In this document: in pieces, positions 1-9,146 of the stretch
Layout of the letters: each line of letters begins with the position of its first letter
Numbering within the stretch: position 1 is the first letter of the stretch
Assembly: GCA_031268335.1 (NCBI GenBank)
Contig: JAIRXG010000006.1
Coordinates: 124,001-188,000 of the forward strand
Length of the DNA stretch: 64,000 nt
Source of the DNA: Campylobacteraceae bacterium
GTDB taxonomy: Bacteria > Campylobacterota > Campylobacteria > Campylobacterales > Campylobacteraceae
Reading direction: 5' to 3'
Made by a program: the position numbers and the translations under genes
Notes under the pieces: model-generated
What the model was told of the DNA's origin: nothing
The model's input: only the letters and a program-made list of their open reading frames with translations
The model's database searches: none

Positions 1-1
1 T

Positions 2-910
2 TCAGCGGCATTTCGCGTAGTCCCTATGCTTATTCCGACAGTAGAATCTTTGGAACTTCCCGAAGTCATCGAAAACTTTGCCTCAAAAAGACGCGGCTTA
101 ATACTTGTAACAGGACCTACTGGTTGTGGAAAAAGCACGACTCTTGCCGCTATTATAAATGCTATAAATCAGACAAGTCAAAAACATATTATAACTATTG
201 AAGATCCGATAGAGTTTATTTATCAAGATGAACAAAGTATCATAAATCAACGCTCGGTAGGGCAAGATGCCATAAGCTTTTCAGATGCTTTGATAGCATC
301 TTTAAGAGAAGATCCGGATGTTATTATGGTTGGCGAGATGAGAGATGTTGAGACTATCAGAACAGCGATAAGAGCGGCAGAAACAGGACATTTGGTACTT
401 TCTACTCTACATACGTTAGACGCAAAAGAGACGATAGGACGTATTATAAGTATGTTTCAAGGTGGCGAGCAAACTCAAGTTAGACAATCTCTCTCTTCTG
501 TTCTTGAAGCGGTTATCTCTCAAAGATTGATAAGAAGAAAAGGCGGTAAAGGAAGAGTTGCAGCTGTCGAGATTTTGGTAAAGAATGCAAGAATAGAGGC
601 TATGATAGCTCAAAGCAGAGAGAGTGAAATTAAAGATTCTATTGAGAAAGATAGAGATGTCTACAAAAGTCAAAGTTTCAATCAAGCACTACTTGATTTG
701 TATATGAAAGGTTTTGTAAACTATCACGAAGCGTTATATGCGGCCACATCGCCTGCCGATTTGAAAATACTTCTTGATAATTACGACATCAAAAAGAGCA
801 AAGAAGCTGAAGCGCTGAAAAATATTGAAAGCTATGTGCAAGATGATGAGCAAAATTCTAATGTGACTGTAGATATGAACGATGTTGATATATTAGATTT
901 GAAAAGATAA
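2..910 (+). CDS. pilT: Type IV pilus retraction ATPase PilT (5' end outside window)
   Basis: This is a hexameric secretion-type ATPase that powers pilus retraction at the cytoplasmic face of the inner membrane. The frame is open from base 2, reading AAFRVVP before the first ATG at 26, so the gene starts upstream of the window. About 300 residues are visible out of roughly 350-370 usual for PilT. Motifs in order are Walker A GPTGCGKST, the Asp box TIEDPIEF, Walker B with DPDVIMVGEMRD, and the His box TGHLVLSTLHT. The C-terminal tail is acidic. A PilU or PilB paralogue is less likely because the order and spacing of these boxes fit PilT. No other pilus gene is visible. Confidence 0.88.
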   Translation, partial: SAAFRVVPMLIPTVESLELPEVIENFASKRRGLILVTGPTGCGKSTTLAAIINAINQTSQKHIITIEDPIEFIYQDEQSIINQRSVGQDAISFSDALIASLREDPDVIMVGEMRDVETIRTAIRAAETGHLVLSTLHTLDAKETIGRIISMFQGGEQTQVRQSLSSVLEAVISQRLIRRKGGKGRVAAVEILVKNARIEAMIAQSRESEIKDSIEKDRDVYKSQSFNQALLDLYMKGFVNYHEALYAATSPADLKILLDNYDIKKSKEAEALKNIESYVQDDEQNSNVTVDMNDVDILDLKR

Positions 911-937
911 CTTATATAGTTTTTATGTAAAAAAAGG

Positions 938-943
938 TATAAT
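938..943 (+). promoter_or_regulatory. Sigma70 -10 box upstream of rplY
   Basis: A TATAAT preceded by GG lies in the short gap after pilT. It sits 31 bases before the rplY start, with the ribosome-binding site AAAGGA at 961-966. No clear -35 box is present, which is usual for Campylobacterota promoters. Confidence 0.55.
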
Positions 944-973
944 CTTTCTCTTATTTTTTTAAAGGACAGTATT

Positions 974-1510
974 ATGCTAGAAGGCATTTTAAGAGAGAGT
1001 ATCGATAAAAAGGCGCTCAAATCGCTTAGACGAGATGGTTATCTTATCGCCAATATTTACGCTAAAGGCTTTGAGAATATTCATGCTGCGTTTAAAGAAA
1101 ATGAGTTTATTAAAGAAATTCGCAAGAAAGAGAGCTTGATTTTTCCTGTAAAAGTAGACGGTAAAGTTTACGACGTGATAATACAAGAGTATCAAAGAGA
1201 TCCTGTTGCGAATAAGATTTTACATGTAGACTTAAGAGTGGCGATTCCTGGAATTGTCGCAAAATATTTTGTACCCGTTGTAATAAACGGTGTAGCTAAG
1301 GGCATCAAAGACAAAGGCGTTTTAGTGCAATCAAAAAGAAGACTTTGCGTAAAATGCGCTTCGGAATTTTTGCCAAACTCTTTCGTTCTTGACGTAAGTA
1401 ATTTGGAAGTAGGTCAAACGTTGCTCGTAAGAGACATCAAGCTGCCTGCCAATGTTCAAATGGTAGATGCGGACAGAGTTGCCGTTGTGGGCGTAGTAAA
1501 AGCTAAATAG
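974..1510 (+). CDS. rplY: 50S ribosomal protein L25/general stress protein Ctc
   Basis: This is the 5S rRNA-binding protein of the large ribosomal subunit, in the long Ctc/TL5 form (178 aa). It has an N-terminal L25 beta-barrel (about residues 1-90, with [14 protein letters not shown]) and a C-terminal TL5-like domain. The start is supported by AAAGGA eight bases upstream. It is followed after 5 bases by pth, the same rplY-pth order as in C. jejuni. Confidence 0.93.
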   Translation: MLEGILRESIDKKALKSLRRDGYLIANIYAKGFENIHAAFKENEFIKEIRKKESLIFPVKVDGKVYDVIIQEYQRDPVANKILHVDLRVAIPGIVAKYFVPVVINGVAKGIKDKGVLVQSKRRLCVKCASEFLPNSFVLDVSNLEVGQTLLVRDIKLPANVQMVDADRVAVVGVVKAK

Positions 1511-1515
1511 TCCAA

Positions 1516-2085
1516 ATGTTTCTTTTTGTGGGACTTGGCAACCCTACTGAAAAATATGCCAACACAAGACACAACATAGGCTTTATGGTCGTTAATCGTT
1601 TGATTGGCGAACTCAAAGCCTCTAACATTTCAAAATCTCAATTTTTTGGCGAATTATATAAAAGCGGTCAAAATCTTTTTTTAAAACCTCTCACATACAT
1701 GAATAACTCAGGTCAAAGCGCAAGGGCGGTTTTTGATTTTTACAAACCCGATGAAATTGTAGTAATACACGATGATACGGCTATACCTTTTGGAAGCATA
1801 CGCATAAAAAAAGGAGGTTCAAGCGGCGGTCATAACGGATTAAAGTCGATGGATTCACATGTAGGAAATGACTACATAAGGATTAGGATAGGTATCGGCG
1901 CACCTAAAAATTCGCAAGATATGGCAAAATTTGTTTTGGAAAATTTTTCAAAAGATGAGCTTACATGTATAGAAAAACTTATAAATTACAGCGTCAAAAT
2001 CGTTGGAGATTTACCCAATGAAAGCTTAGATACTGTAATATCTCGCTATACATCTAAAAAAGGAATCTGCAACAGCAATGATTAA
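1516..2085 (+). CDS. pth: Peptidyl-tRNA hydrolase
   Basis: The enzyme releases tRNA from prematurely dropped peptidyl-tRNA in the cytoplasm. The protein is 189 aa, normal for the family. The catalytic histidine is in NTRHNIG (His19), and the conserved asparagines are in GLGNP, TYMNNSG and GGHNG. It has almost no Shine-Dalgarno sequence and lies 5 bases after rplY, so translational coupling is likely. Its 3' end overlaps the next gene by 8 bases. Confidence 0.95.
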   Translation: MFLFVGLGNPTEKYANTRHNIGFMVVNRLIGELKASNISKSQFFGELYKSGQNLFLKPLTYMNNSGQSARAVFDFYKPDEIVVIHDDTAIPFGSIRIKKGGSSGGHNGLKSMDSHVGNDYIRIRIGIGAPKNSQDMAKFVLENFSKDELTCIEKLINYSVKIVGDLPNESLDTVISRYTSKKGICNSND

Positions 2086-3142
2086 AATATATCAACGCTA
2101 TGTTATATTTTTATATTTGAAAAATTTTTTTATCATTTTTTGTGCACTGGAGTTTTTCTATGCCGGTGTTGATTTTGTAACTAATTATAAAGATTTACCT
2201 GGTTCTGCCAATTTGCAGCTTTTATATATCTCGTTTAACTTTATGAGTGCGGTAAGTTATACGCTTCCTTTATCTATAGTATTTGCGATGATAGTCTCAA
2301 AATTTTCCATGATACGTTCAAATGAACTTCTTTGCATGTACTCTGTGGGAATCACTAAAAATGCAATGATTTTACCAATATTTTTGACTGCAATTTTTTT
2401 GGTTTTTGCGTACATACTTTTGAATTTTACCTCCTTTACTTACGCGTATGAATATAGAAGCAATCTTTTGAAATATAGTCAAATTATGCGCTCTTCTTCA
2501 AATTTATTTTTGAAATATGAAGGCAAATATGTCTATTTCGGCGAGTTAAATCCAATAAAACAAGAGGCTTTGGATATTAAGATTTTTGATATTGCAGATA
2601 ATGAGCTAAAAGAGATAATTACGGCAAAAAAGGGAATTTTTAAAGATAATGTATGGACGTTTGAGAGTGTTGAAAAGATTAAAAAGCCGAAAATAGAGAC
2701 AAAAGAAAATGCGAGCATTGAAATAGAAACGTTTGAAAGCATTCGAGCATTAGAGCAATTTCGTCCTAAAATCATTGAAAACGCACATCTTGGAAGCCAA
2801 TCTTTATCGATTCCGGACGCTTGGGATGCAATAAAATTTTTCGGAGCCCAAGGCGTAAATATGAACTCTGTAAAAACAAATCTCTATTTTTTGATATTTT
2901 TTCCATTTTTTGCGCCGTTTGTAGTGGTGATTTTATATTATTACCTGCCGATTTCAGGTAGATTTTTTAATCTTGCATTAATGAATTTCGGATTTATTTT
3001 CATCACACTTGTTGGTTGGGGCGTACTTTTTACTTTGAGCAGATTTGCCATAAATTCTATTATTTTACCAGAAATTGCTATTTTAGCGCCGATAGCAGCT
3101 TTGAGTATTTTCGCCTTTATTTTGTATGGGAAAAACAGATAA
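2078..3142 (+). CDS. lptG: LptF/LptG family LPS export permease (YjgP/YjgQ)
   Basis: This inner-membrane permease of 354 aa belongs to the family that forms the LptB2FG ABC exporter, which moves lipopolysaccharide to the outer membrane. N-terminal hydrophobic segments (about residues 10-30, 55-75 and 95-120) are followed by a soluble periplasmic domain (about 125-270) and three more C-terminal membrane segments. It overlaps pth by 8 bases, the same neighbourhood as Cj0313 in C. jejuni. LptF and LptG cannot be told apart from this sequence alone, so the symbol is tentative. Confidence 0.82.
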   Translation: MIKIYQRYVIFLYLKNFFIIFCALEFFYAGVDFVTNYKDLPGSANLQLLYISFNFMSAVSYTLPLSIVFAMIVSKFSMIRSNELLCMYSVGITKNAMILPIFLTAIFLVFAYILLNFTSFTYAYEYRSNLLKYSQIMRSSSNLFLKYEGKYVYFGELNPIKQEALDIKIFDIADNELKEIITAKKGIFKDNVWTFESVEKIKKPKIETKENASIEIETFESIRALEQFRPKIIENAHLGSQSLSIPDAWDAIKFFGAQGVNMNSVKTNLYFLIFFPFFAPFVVVILYYYLPISGRFFNLALMNFGFIFITLVGWGVLFTLSRFAINSIILPEIAILAPIAALSIFAFILYGKNR

Positions 3143-3186
3143 AGCATAAAATAACTTACATGTAAGAAAGTGTATAGAAAAATGTA

Positions 3187-3192
3187 TATAAT
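3187..3192 (+). promoter_or_regulatory. Possible -10 box upstream of lysA
   Basis: A TATAAT lies about 97 bases before the lysA start, in the gap after lptG. A palindromic TTACATGTAA is just upstream at 3156-3165. Promoter assignment is tentative. Confidence 0.35.
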
Positions 3193-3288
3193 TTTTCATA
3201 AATTGTTAGCCTTAGCTTAGATTTTAATAATATTTATGGAGCTTTTTGATAAAATAATAAAATTATTTTACTAATAAAAGGAATTGAT

Positions 3289-4506
3289 ATGGATTTTAAA
3301 AGTCTTGCCTTAAAATATAAAACACCGCTTTATATTTATGATTTTGAACACATAAAAGAACAGTTTGAGAGTGCAAAAGAGGCTTTTCAGGCTAAAAAAT
3401 CACTAATCTGTTATGCTGTTAAAGCAAATTCCAATTTAAGCGTTTTAAGATATTTGGGCAAACTCGGAGCGGGATGTGATTGCGTATCGATAGGGGAAGT
3501 CAAACGAGCTTTAATAGCTGGAATATCAAAATACAAAATAATTTTCAGCGGCGTTGGAAAAGAAGATAACGAGATAGCCTATGCTTTGAGGCAAAATATT
3601 TTAATGATAAACGTTGAGAGTGAAGAGGAACTCAAACGCATAGAGACTATAGCGCAATATATGAAGATTAGAGCCAGAATAAGCGTGCGCATAAACCCTG
3701 ATGTTAATGCAAAAACGCATCCATATATCTCCACAGGACTCAAGAAGAATAAATTTGGCGTAAATATCGAGACGGCAAAGAAATTGTATATATATGCAAA
3801 AAATTCCGAATGGCTTGAACCTGTTGGAATACATTGTCATATAGGCAGTCAAATTTTGGATATAGAGCCTTATAAGGAAGCGACTGCTATAATGGCAGAA
3901 CTTGTAAAAAACTTAAAAGCCCTCGATATTAACTTGAAATTTTTTGATGTCGGCGGCGGTATAGGTATACGTTATAAAGATGAGATTACTATAAAGCCTC
4001 ACGATTTTGCCCAAGCCGTTTTAGCTAATCTTGGAGAGTCGGATGCTACCGTGATATGTGAGTTTGGGCGATTTTTAGTGGGAAATAGCGGATATTTGTT
4101 GACACAAGTACTGTATGAGAAAAAAAATGGCAACAAAAGATTTGTCGTAGTCGATGCAGCGATGAACGATTTAATACGGCCAGGATTTTACGATGCGTAT
4201 CATGAAATTGAAGCTGTAAATAAAACGGAACAAAAATCATCAACGGCCGATGTGGTTGGAGCGATTTGCGAAAGCAGCGATTTTTTGGGTAAAAATGTGT
4301 TGTTACCGCACTTAAACCATGGAGATTTATTGGTTGTAAAAGGTGTTGGAGCATATGGGTTTAGCATGAGCAGCAACTATAATACTCGCAAAAGGTGTGC
4401 CGAAGTCGCCTTTGTAGAAGGAAAACCTCGCCTTATCAGAAGAAGAGAAACATTTGAGGATTTGATAGGGTGCGAAGTAGAATGTCTCGTCAGAGGAAAT
4501 ATATGA
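3289..4506 (+). CDS. lysA: Diaminopimelate decarboxylase
   Basis: A PLP enzyme converting meso-diaminopimelate to L-lysine, the last step of lysine synthesis. It has 405 aa, the usual length. The PLP lysine is Lys45 in CYAVKANSN. HIGSQI, the glycine loop DVGGGIG and the ICESSDF active-site cysteine motif are present. The start has AAAAGGA upstream. The stop overlaps the pheA start as ATGA, so lysA and pheA are translationally coupled. Confidence 0.96.
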   Translation: MDFKSLALKYKTPLYIYDFEHIKEQFESAKEAFQAKKSLICYAVKANSNLSVLRYLGKLGAGCDCVSIGEVKRALIAGISKYKIIFSGVGKEDNEIAYALRQNILMINVESEEELKRIETIAQYMKIRARISVRINPDVNAKTHPYISTGLKKNKFGVNIETAKKLYIYAKNSEWLEPVGIHCHIGSQILDIEPYKEATAIMAELVKNLKALDINLKFFDVGGGIGIRYKDEITIKPHDFAQAVLANLGESDATVICEFGRFLVGNSGYLLTQVLYEKKNGNKRFVVVDAAMNDLIRPGFYDAYHEIEAVNKTEQKSSTADVVGAICESSDFLGKNVLLPHLNHGDLLVVKGVGAYGFSMSSNYNTRKRCAEVAFVEGKPRLIRRRETFEDLIGCEVECLVRGNI

Positions 4507-5573
4507 AAAAAATAGGGGATTTGAGAAGAGAGATAGATAAGATAGACGATGATATATTAAAACTCTTAAATCAACGTATGGAATTTGTAAAAAATATAGG
4601 TGTACTCAAGCATACAAGCGGCTCTTCCATATATAGACCCGAACGCGAAAAAGAGATTTTAGACAGACTTAAAAAAATAAGTGACGGATATGTAAAAAAT
4701 GGGGCAATCGAGGCCATATATTCCGAAATTTTTGCTGTTAGCAGAAATATAGAGTTTCCTGAAAAAATAGCATTTTTGGGACCTGAGGGGACTTATTCTC
4801 ATCAAGCAGCGCAGAGTAGATTTGGCGCTCAAGGAAACTATCTTGCTCTAAACTCCATAGAGGCTGTTTTTCAAGTTTTGACAAATAAAGAGGCAAAATA
4901 CGGTATTGTACCGATAGAAAATAACACAGAAGGTGTTGTTGGCGTTACGTTAGATTGCCTCGGAAAACACGAAGATATAAAAATAGTAGCCGAACTTTAT
5001 ATGGATATTCACCACTCGTTTGCCACATTTGCCGAAGATGTAAAAGATGTGAAGGTCATATATTCTCATCCGCAAGGATACAATCAATGCAGGCAATTTT
5101 TGGAAACCCATCTTTTAAATGGCATTGAATTTATACCGACAGAGTCAACGGCGCAAGCGGCAAAAATGGCAAGTAAAGATAAAAATGCAGCGGCTATTTG
5201 TTCATATATAGCGGCAAAACTGTACAAAGTTCCTACGCTTTTTGCCAAAATAGAGGATAATTTAGCGAATAGAACCAGATTTGTAGTGTTGAGCGATTTT
5301 AAAAACCAAAAAGGTTTTAAAAACAAAACTTCTATTTTAGCTAAGACATACGATAAACCGGGAGGACTTTTAGCATTGTTGCAACTTTTTAACGAGGCTA
5401 AGATAAATCTTACAAAACTCGAATCTCGTCCAACGAAAAGAAGAGATTTCAAAAGAGTTTTTTATCTGGATTTTGAGGGACATGTAGATGATGAAAATGT
5501 TCAAAGCGTACTAGATGGGAGCGGTAAAAATTATGATATTATATGGCTTGGAAGTTATATATCAGAGGATTGA
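4503..5573 (+). CDS. pheA: Bifunctional chorismate mutase/prephenate dehydratase
   Basis: This P-protein makes phenylpyruvate from chorismate for phenylalanine synthesis. I start it at 4503 (356 aa), because that ATG overlaps the lysA stop and has AGAGGAAA upstream. A start 33 bases earlier would add an unconserved arginine-rich tail. Domains are chorismate mutase (about residues 1-85, LRREIDKIDDDILKLL), prephenate dehydratase (about 95-270, FLGPEGTYSHQAA, and NRTRFVVL near its end) and a C-terminal ACT domain (KPGGLLALL, ESRPTK) that should bind phenylalanine for feedback control. Confidence 0.95.
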   Translation: MKKIGDLRREIDKIDDDILKLLNQRMEFVKNIGVLKHTSGSSIYRPEREKEILDRLKKISDGYVKNGAIEAIYSEIFAVSRNIEFPEKIAFLGPEGTYSHQAAQSRFGAQGNYLALNSIEAVFQVLTNKEAKYGIVPIENNTEGVVGVTLDCLGKHEDIKIVAELYMDIHHSFATFAEDVKDVKVIYSHPQGYNQCRQFLETHLLNGIEFIPTESTAQAAKMASKDKNAAAICSYIAAKLYKVPTLFAKIEDNLANRTRFVVLSDFKNQKGFKNKTSILAKTYDKPGGLLALLQLFNEAKINLTKLESRPTKRRDFKRVFYLDFEGHVDDENVQSVLDGSGKNYDIIWLGSYISED

Positions 5574-5576
5574 TTG

Positions 5577-6674
5577 ATGAAGTTTAATGAAACACTTGCA
5601 AATTTAACAAGCTATGAAGCCGGCAAACCTATAGAACTTGTCGTAAGAGAATATGGCGTAGAAGCTGAAAATGTGATAAAAATAGCAAGCAATGAAAATC
5701 CATACGGCTGCAGTGCGAAAGTGATAGAAGCGATAAAAAACGAAGCGCATAAAATGTCTTTGTATCCTGACGATAGCATGTATGAGTTAAAAGAGGCGCT
5801 TGCGGCAAAGTACGGCGTCGGAAGCGAAAATATTATCATAGGTTCGGGAAGCGACCAAGTGATAGAGTTCTCGTTATTTGCTAAGGCAAATTTTTCAAAT
5901 AAAATTTTGATGGCAAAAACCACATTTGCAATGTATGAAATTTATGCTAAACGCACAGGCGTTTCTATACTAAAAACCCCGTCGCACGAACACAATATAA
6001 AAGAGTTTTCAGATATCTACAAAAATAATAAAGATATAGCCGTCATATTTTTATGCTTACCGAATAATCCTCTTGGCGAGTGCTTAGACAAAGATGAGAT
6101 TTTCGGATTTTTAAAAGATGTTTCAAAAGAGACGTTAGTAGTAATAGACGGAGCTTATCAGGAATTTGCAAGTTTTAAAGATAAAAACAAGAAGATAGAT
6201 CCAAAAGAGCTTGTCGATACATTTGCAAACACCATATATCTTGGCACATTTTCAAAGGCTTACGGACTTGGCGGAATGAGAGTTGGGTATGGCGTAGGAG
6301 ATAAAGAGGTCATAAAAGCTTTGCACAAGCTTCGCTCGCCATTTAATATTACGACTTTGAGTCTTAAAGCTGCTATAGAGGCGCTTAAAGATGAGGAATT
6401 TGTACAAAAATCGGTTATTAAAAATTTTGAAGAGATGATAAAATACGAAGAGTTTGCAAAAAAGCTCGATATGGAATTTATCCCAAGTTATACCAATTTT
6501 ATTACGTATAAAGTAAAAAAAGACTCTTCTATGATTTGCGAAGAACTTATGAAAAACGGCATTATAATAAGAAATCTTAAAAGCTACGGACTAAATGCTG
6601 TGCGTATTACTATAGGCACAAAAGAGCAAAACTTAAAATTATTTAAAGTTTTTGAGGATATTTATAGAGGCTAA
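5577..6674 (+). CDS. hisC: Histidinol-phosphate aminotransferase
   Basis: A PLP-dependent class II aminotransferase of histidine synthesis, which may also act on aromatic amino acids. ATG 5577 is chosen (365 aa) because AGAGGA lies just upstream; a TTG at 5574 abuts the pheA stop. Motifs are [14 protein letters not shown] and the PLP-lysine motif [11 protein letters not shown]. It follows pheA with 3 bases between and is followed by dxs after 3 bases. In C. jejuni fliF-fliG-fliH separate hisC and dxs, but here they are missing. Confidence 0.94.
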   Translation: MKFNETLANLTSYEAGKPIELVVREYGVEAENVIKIASNENPYGCSAKVIEAIKNEAHKMSLYPDDSMYELKEALAAKYGVGSENIIIGSGSDQVIEFSLFAKANFSNKILMAKTTFAMYEIYAKRTGVSILKTPSHEHNIKEFSDIYKNNKDIAVIFLCLPNNPLGECLDKDEIFGFLKDVSKETLVVIDGAYQEFASFKDKNKKIDPKELVDTFANTIYLGTFSKAYGLGGMRVGYGVGDKEVIKALHKLRSPFNITTLSLKAAIEALKDEEFVQKSVIKNFEEMIKYEEFAKKLDMEFIPSYTNFITYKVKKDSSMICEELMKNGIIIRNLKSYGLNAVRITIGTKEQNLKLFKVFEDIYRG

Positions 6675-6677
6675 ATT

Positions 6678-8501
6678 TTGGATATAAAACAGTTTGAAAT
6701 AGAACAGCTTAAAAATCTTTGTGCTGATATACGTTCCAAAATTATTGAGGTCGTGAGCCACAATGGCGGACATTTAAGTTCAAATATGGGCGCAGTCGAG
6801 TTAATCGTAGCTATGCATTACGTGTTTGATGCCAAAAAAGATCCTTTTATTTTTGACGTCAGCCATCAATCTTATGCGCATAAACTTTTGACTGATAGAT
6901 GGGATAGGTTTGATACTCTACGTAAAGTAGACGGTATTAGCGGATACACAAAACCAAGCGAATCACCGTATGATTATTTCGTGGCCGGTCATAGTTCTAC
7001 TTCCATATCTTTGGCAGTAGGTGCTGCAAAAGCTATCGCTTTAAAAAACGAAAAAGAGAGAATCCCCATTGCGCTTATCGGAGATGGAGCTATAAGTGCC
7101 GGGATGGTTTATGAAGCTCTTAACGAGCTTGGCGACAGAAAATATCCCGTAGTTATTGTTTTAAATGATAATGAGATGAGCATATCAAAACCTATAGGCG
7201 CCATCAGCAAGTATCTTTCTCAAGCTATGGCGGGACAATTTTATCAAAAGTTTAAATCCAGAGTCGAAAAAGTGCTAGATTTTTTACCCGAACCCGCTAC
7301 TTACATGGCAAAAAGATTTGAAGAAGGTTTTAAACTAATAACCCCCGGAATGCTTTTTGAAGAGTTAGGACTTGAGTATATAGGACCTATCGACGGACAC
7401 AACTTGTCTGCCATAATAAGCACTTTAAAAACAGCCAAAAAATTGAAAAAACCTGTTATTGTACATGCACAAACAATCAAAGGCAAAGGTTATGTAAAAG
7501 CCGAGGGTCAATTTGAAAAATGGCATGGGGTAGCTCCTTTTGACATAGAGAGCGGAGAGCCTATTTTGACAAAAACGTTAAATAAAAGCGCTACTGTGCT
7601 TTTTAGCGAAGCGCTTTTGGAGTTGGCAAAAGAAAAAGAGGATGTTGTGGGTGCAACTGCTGCTATGCCGAGCGGTACTGGCATGGATAAGTTAATAAGA
7701 GAGTTTCCGGATAGATTTTGGGATGTGGCTATAGCGGAACAACACGCCGTAACATCCATGTGCGCTATGGCAAAAGAGGGTTTTAAACCGTTTATCGCTA
7801 TATATTCTACATTTTTGCAAAGAGCATATGATCAAATTATACATGATGCTTGTTTGATGAATTTGAATGTTGCATTTGCCATAGACAGAGCGGGAATAGT
7901 AGGAGAAGACGGCGAAACGCACCAAGGAGTTTTTGATATCTCATATCTTAACGTGATTCCAAATATAACCATTTTTGCGCCAAGAGATGATATTGGCATA
8001 AAATATGCGGTGGAGTTTGCTTATAACCATAAAGGCGTATGCGCATTTAGGTATCCGAGAGGAAACTTTACAGCTTGTGAAGAAGTAAAATCAAAACCTT
8101 TTTTATTGGGACAAGGAGAAATTTTACATAAAGGCAAAAGCGATATAGCGTTTATAGGTTATGGAAATGGCGTTGGAAAAGCGTGCGAATGTGCAAAACT
8201 TTTGGATAAAGACATTACTATAGTGGATTTGAGATTTATCAAACCATTGGATAGTAAACTTTTAAAAAACATAGCCGCTACATGTAAGAGATGGTATGTA
8301 TTTAGCGATAGTGCAAAAAGAGGCGGAGCAGGGGAGATACTGCTTGGTTTTTTGTCGGAGCAAAAAATAGATGATGTTATCCTTGAAAGTTTTGAGTATG
8401 AAGATATTTTTATTCCGCATGGAAGTATTTCCGATATTGAGGAAAAGCTTAATATATCTACAAATAAAATAGTAGAAAAAATAATAAAAGTAAAATCATA
8501 A
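6678..8501 (+). CDS. dxs: 1-deoxy-D-xylulose-5-phosphate synthase
   Basis: This thiamine-diphosphate enzyme condenses pyruvate and glyceraldehyde-3-phosphate, the first step of the MEP isoprenoid pathway. It is 607 aa, near normal. It starts with TTG at 6678, with TAGAGG upstream. Visible are the HLSSNMG motif, the thiamine-diphosphate motif GDGAISAGMVYEALN, FDVAIAEQHAVT-like sequence (DVAIAEQHAV) and DRAGIVGEDG. A transketolase C-terminal domain completes the protein. It sits at the end of the lysA-pheA-hisC-dxs run. Confidence 0.96.
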   Translation: MDIKQFEIEQLKNLCADIRSKIIEVVSHNGGHLSSNMGAVELIVAMHYVFDAKKDPFIFDVSHQSYAHKLLTDRWDRFDTLRKVDGISGYTKPSESPYDYFVAGHSSTSISLAVGAAKAIALKNEKERIPIALIGDGAISAGMVYEALNELGDRKYPVVIVLNDNEMSISKPIGAISKYLSQAMAGQFYQKFKSRVEKVLDFLPEPATYMAKRFEEGFKLITPGMLFEELGLEYIGPIDGHNLSAIISTLKTAKKLKKPVIVHAQTIKGKGYVKAEGQFEKWHGVAPFDIESGEPILTKTLNKSATVLFSEALLELAKEKEDVVGATAAMPSGTGMDKLIREFPDRFWDVAIAEQHAVTSMCAMAKEGFKPFIAIYSTFLQRAYDQIIHDACLMNLNVAFAIDRAGIVGEDGETHQGVFDISYLNVIPNITIFAPRDDIGIKYAVEFAYNHKGVCAFRYPRGNFTACEEVKSKPFLLGQGEILHKGKSDIAFIGYGNGVGKACECAKLLDKDITIVDLRFIKPLDSKLLKNIAATCKRWYVFSDSAKRGGAGEILLGFLSEQKIDDVILESFEYEDIFIPHGSISDIEEKLNISTNKIVEKIIKVKS

Positions 8502-8542
8502 AAAATATTGGCTAAGAAAATATATTGCTATTTAATCTTTTT

Positions 8543-8548
8543 TATAAT
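8543..8548 (+). promoter_or_regulatory. -10 box upstream of the Fur/PerR-type regulator
   Basis: TATAAT lies in a T-rich stretch between dxs and the regulator gene, 33 bases before the ATG at 8581. This suggests that the regulator has its own transcript. Confidence 0.5.
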
Positions 8549-8580
8549 ATAATAAGAGAATTTTTTTTAAAAGGTTTTTA

Positions 8581-8991
8581 ATGGATTTCATTTCTTTACT
8601 AAAAAGTAGAAATTTAAAGGCTACGCCTCAAAGATTATCAGTATTAGAAGTACTAAACAAAAATAAACATCCTACCATGGAAGAGATTTACGAAGAGATA
8701 AGAAGCGAGTTTCCGTCCATATCTCTTGCTACGGTTTATAAAAATATCAATACATTAAGAGAAAGTGATACTGTCATAGAGATAAATACTCAAAATGGTA
8801 AAACAAGATATGATATCTATATAAAACCGCATACTCATATTATATGTAAAAAGTGCGGTTCGATAAGAGATGTGGATTTTTTAGAGTCTGTATACGAATA
8901 TCAAGAAGAGATTGAAAAAAAATGGCATTTTAATGTTAAAAGAATAGATGTTACAGCTACTGTAGATAATTGTCCGCTTTGCAACTCGTAG
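8581..8991 (+). CDS. perR: Fur-family transcriptional regulator, PerR-like
   Basis: A 136 aa metal-dependent repressor. The N-terminal winged helix spans about residues 1-80 (ATPQRLSVLEVL, SLATVYKNINTLRE). The C-terminal dimerisation/metal domain has HTHIICKKCG and CPLC, giving two CxxC pairs for structural zinc. It directly follows dxs, where C. jejuni has perR (Cj0322), so a peroxide-responsive role is likely, although residues alone do not separate PerR from Fur. A natural target, the peroxiredoxin gene, lies at 15880-16476. Confidence 0.82.
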   Translation: MDFISLLKSRNLKATPQRLSVLEVLNKNKHPTMEEIYEEIRSEFPSISLATVYKNINTLRESDTVIEINTQNGKTRYDIYIKPHTHIICKKCGSIRDVDFLESVYEYQEEIEKKWHFNVKRIDVTATVDNCPLCNS

Positions 8992-9101
8992 GATAGTGTT
9001 CTAAATTTATTGCAAAATAAAATTAAGATTTTTAAAAAGCAAGTATTTTAGTCAAAAAAGATATTTTGTCGATTTTTCAAGTTTTGTTAATATAAATTTT
9101 A

Positions 9102-9107
9102 TATAAT
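9102..9107 (+). promoter_or_regulatory. -10 box upstream of the EptA-like gene
   Basis: TATAAT lies 40 bases upstream of the ATG at 9147, in a T-rich, phased AT region typical of Campylobacterota promoters. Confidence 0.45.
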
Positions 9108-9146
9108 TCTATTTTTCAAATACAGGTGTTATAAAATGAAAATGGT

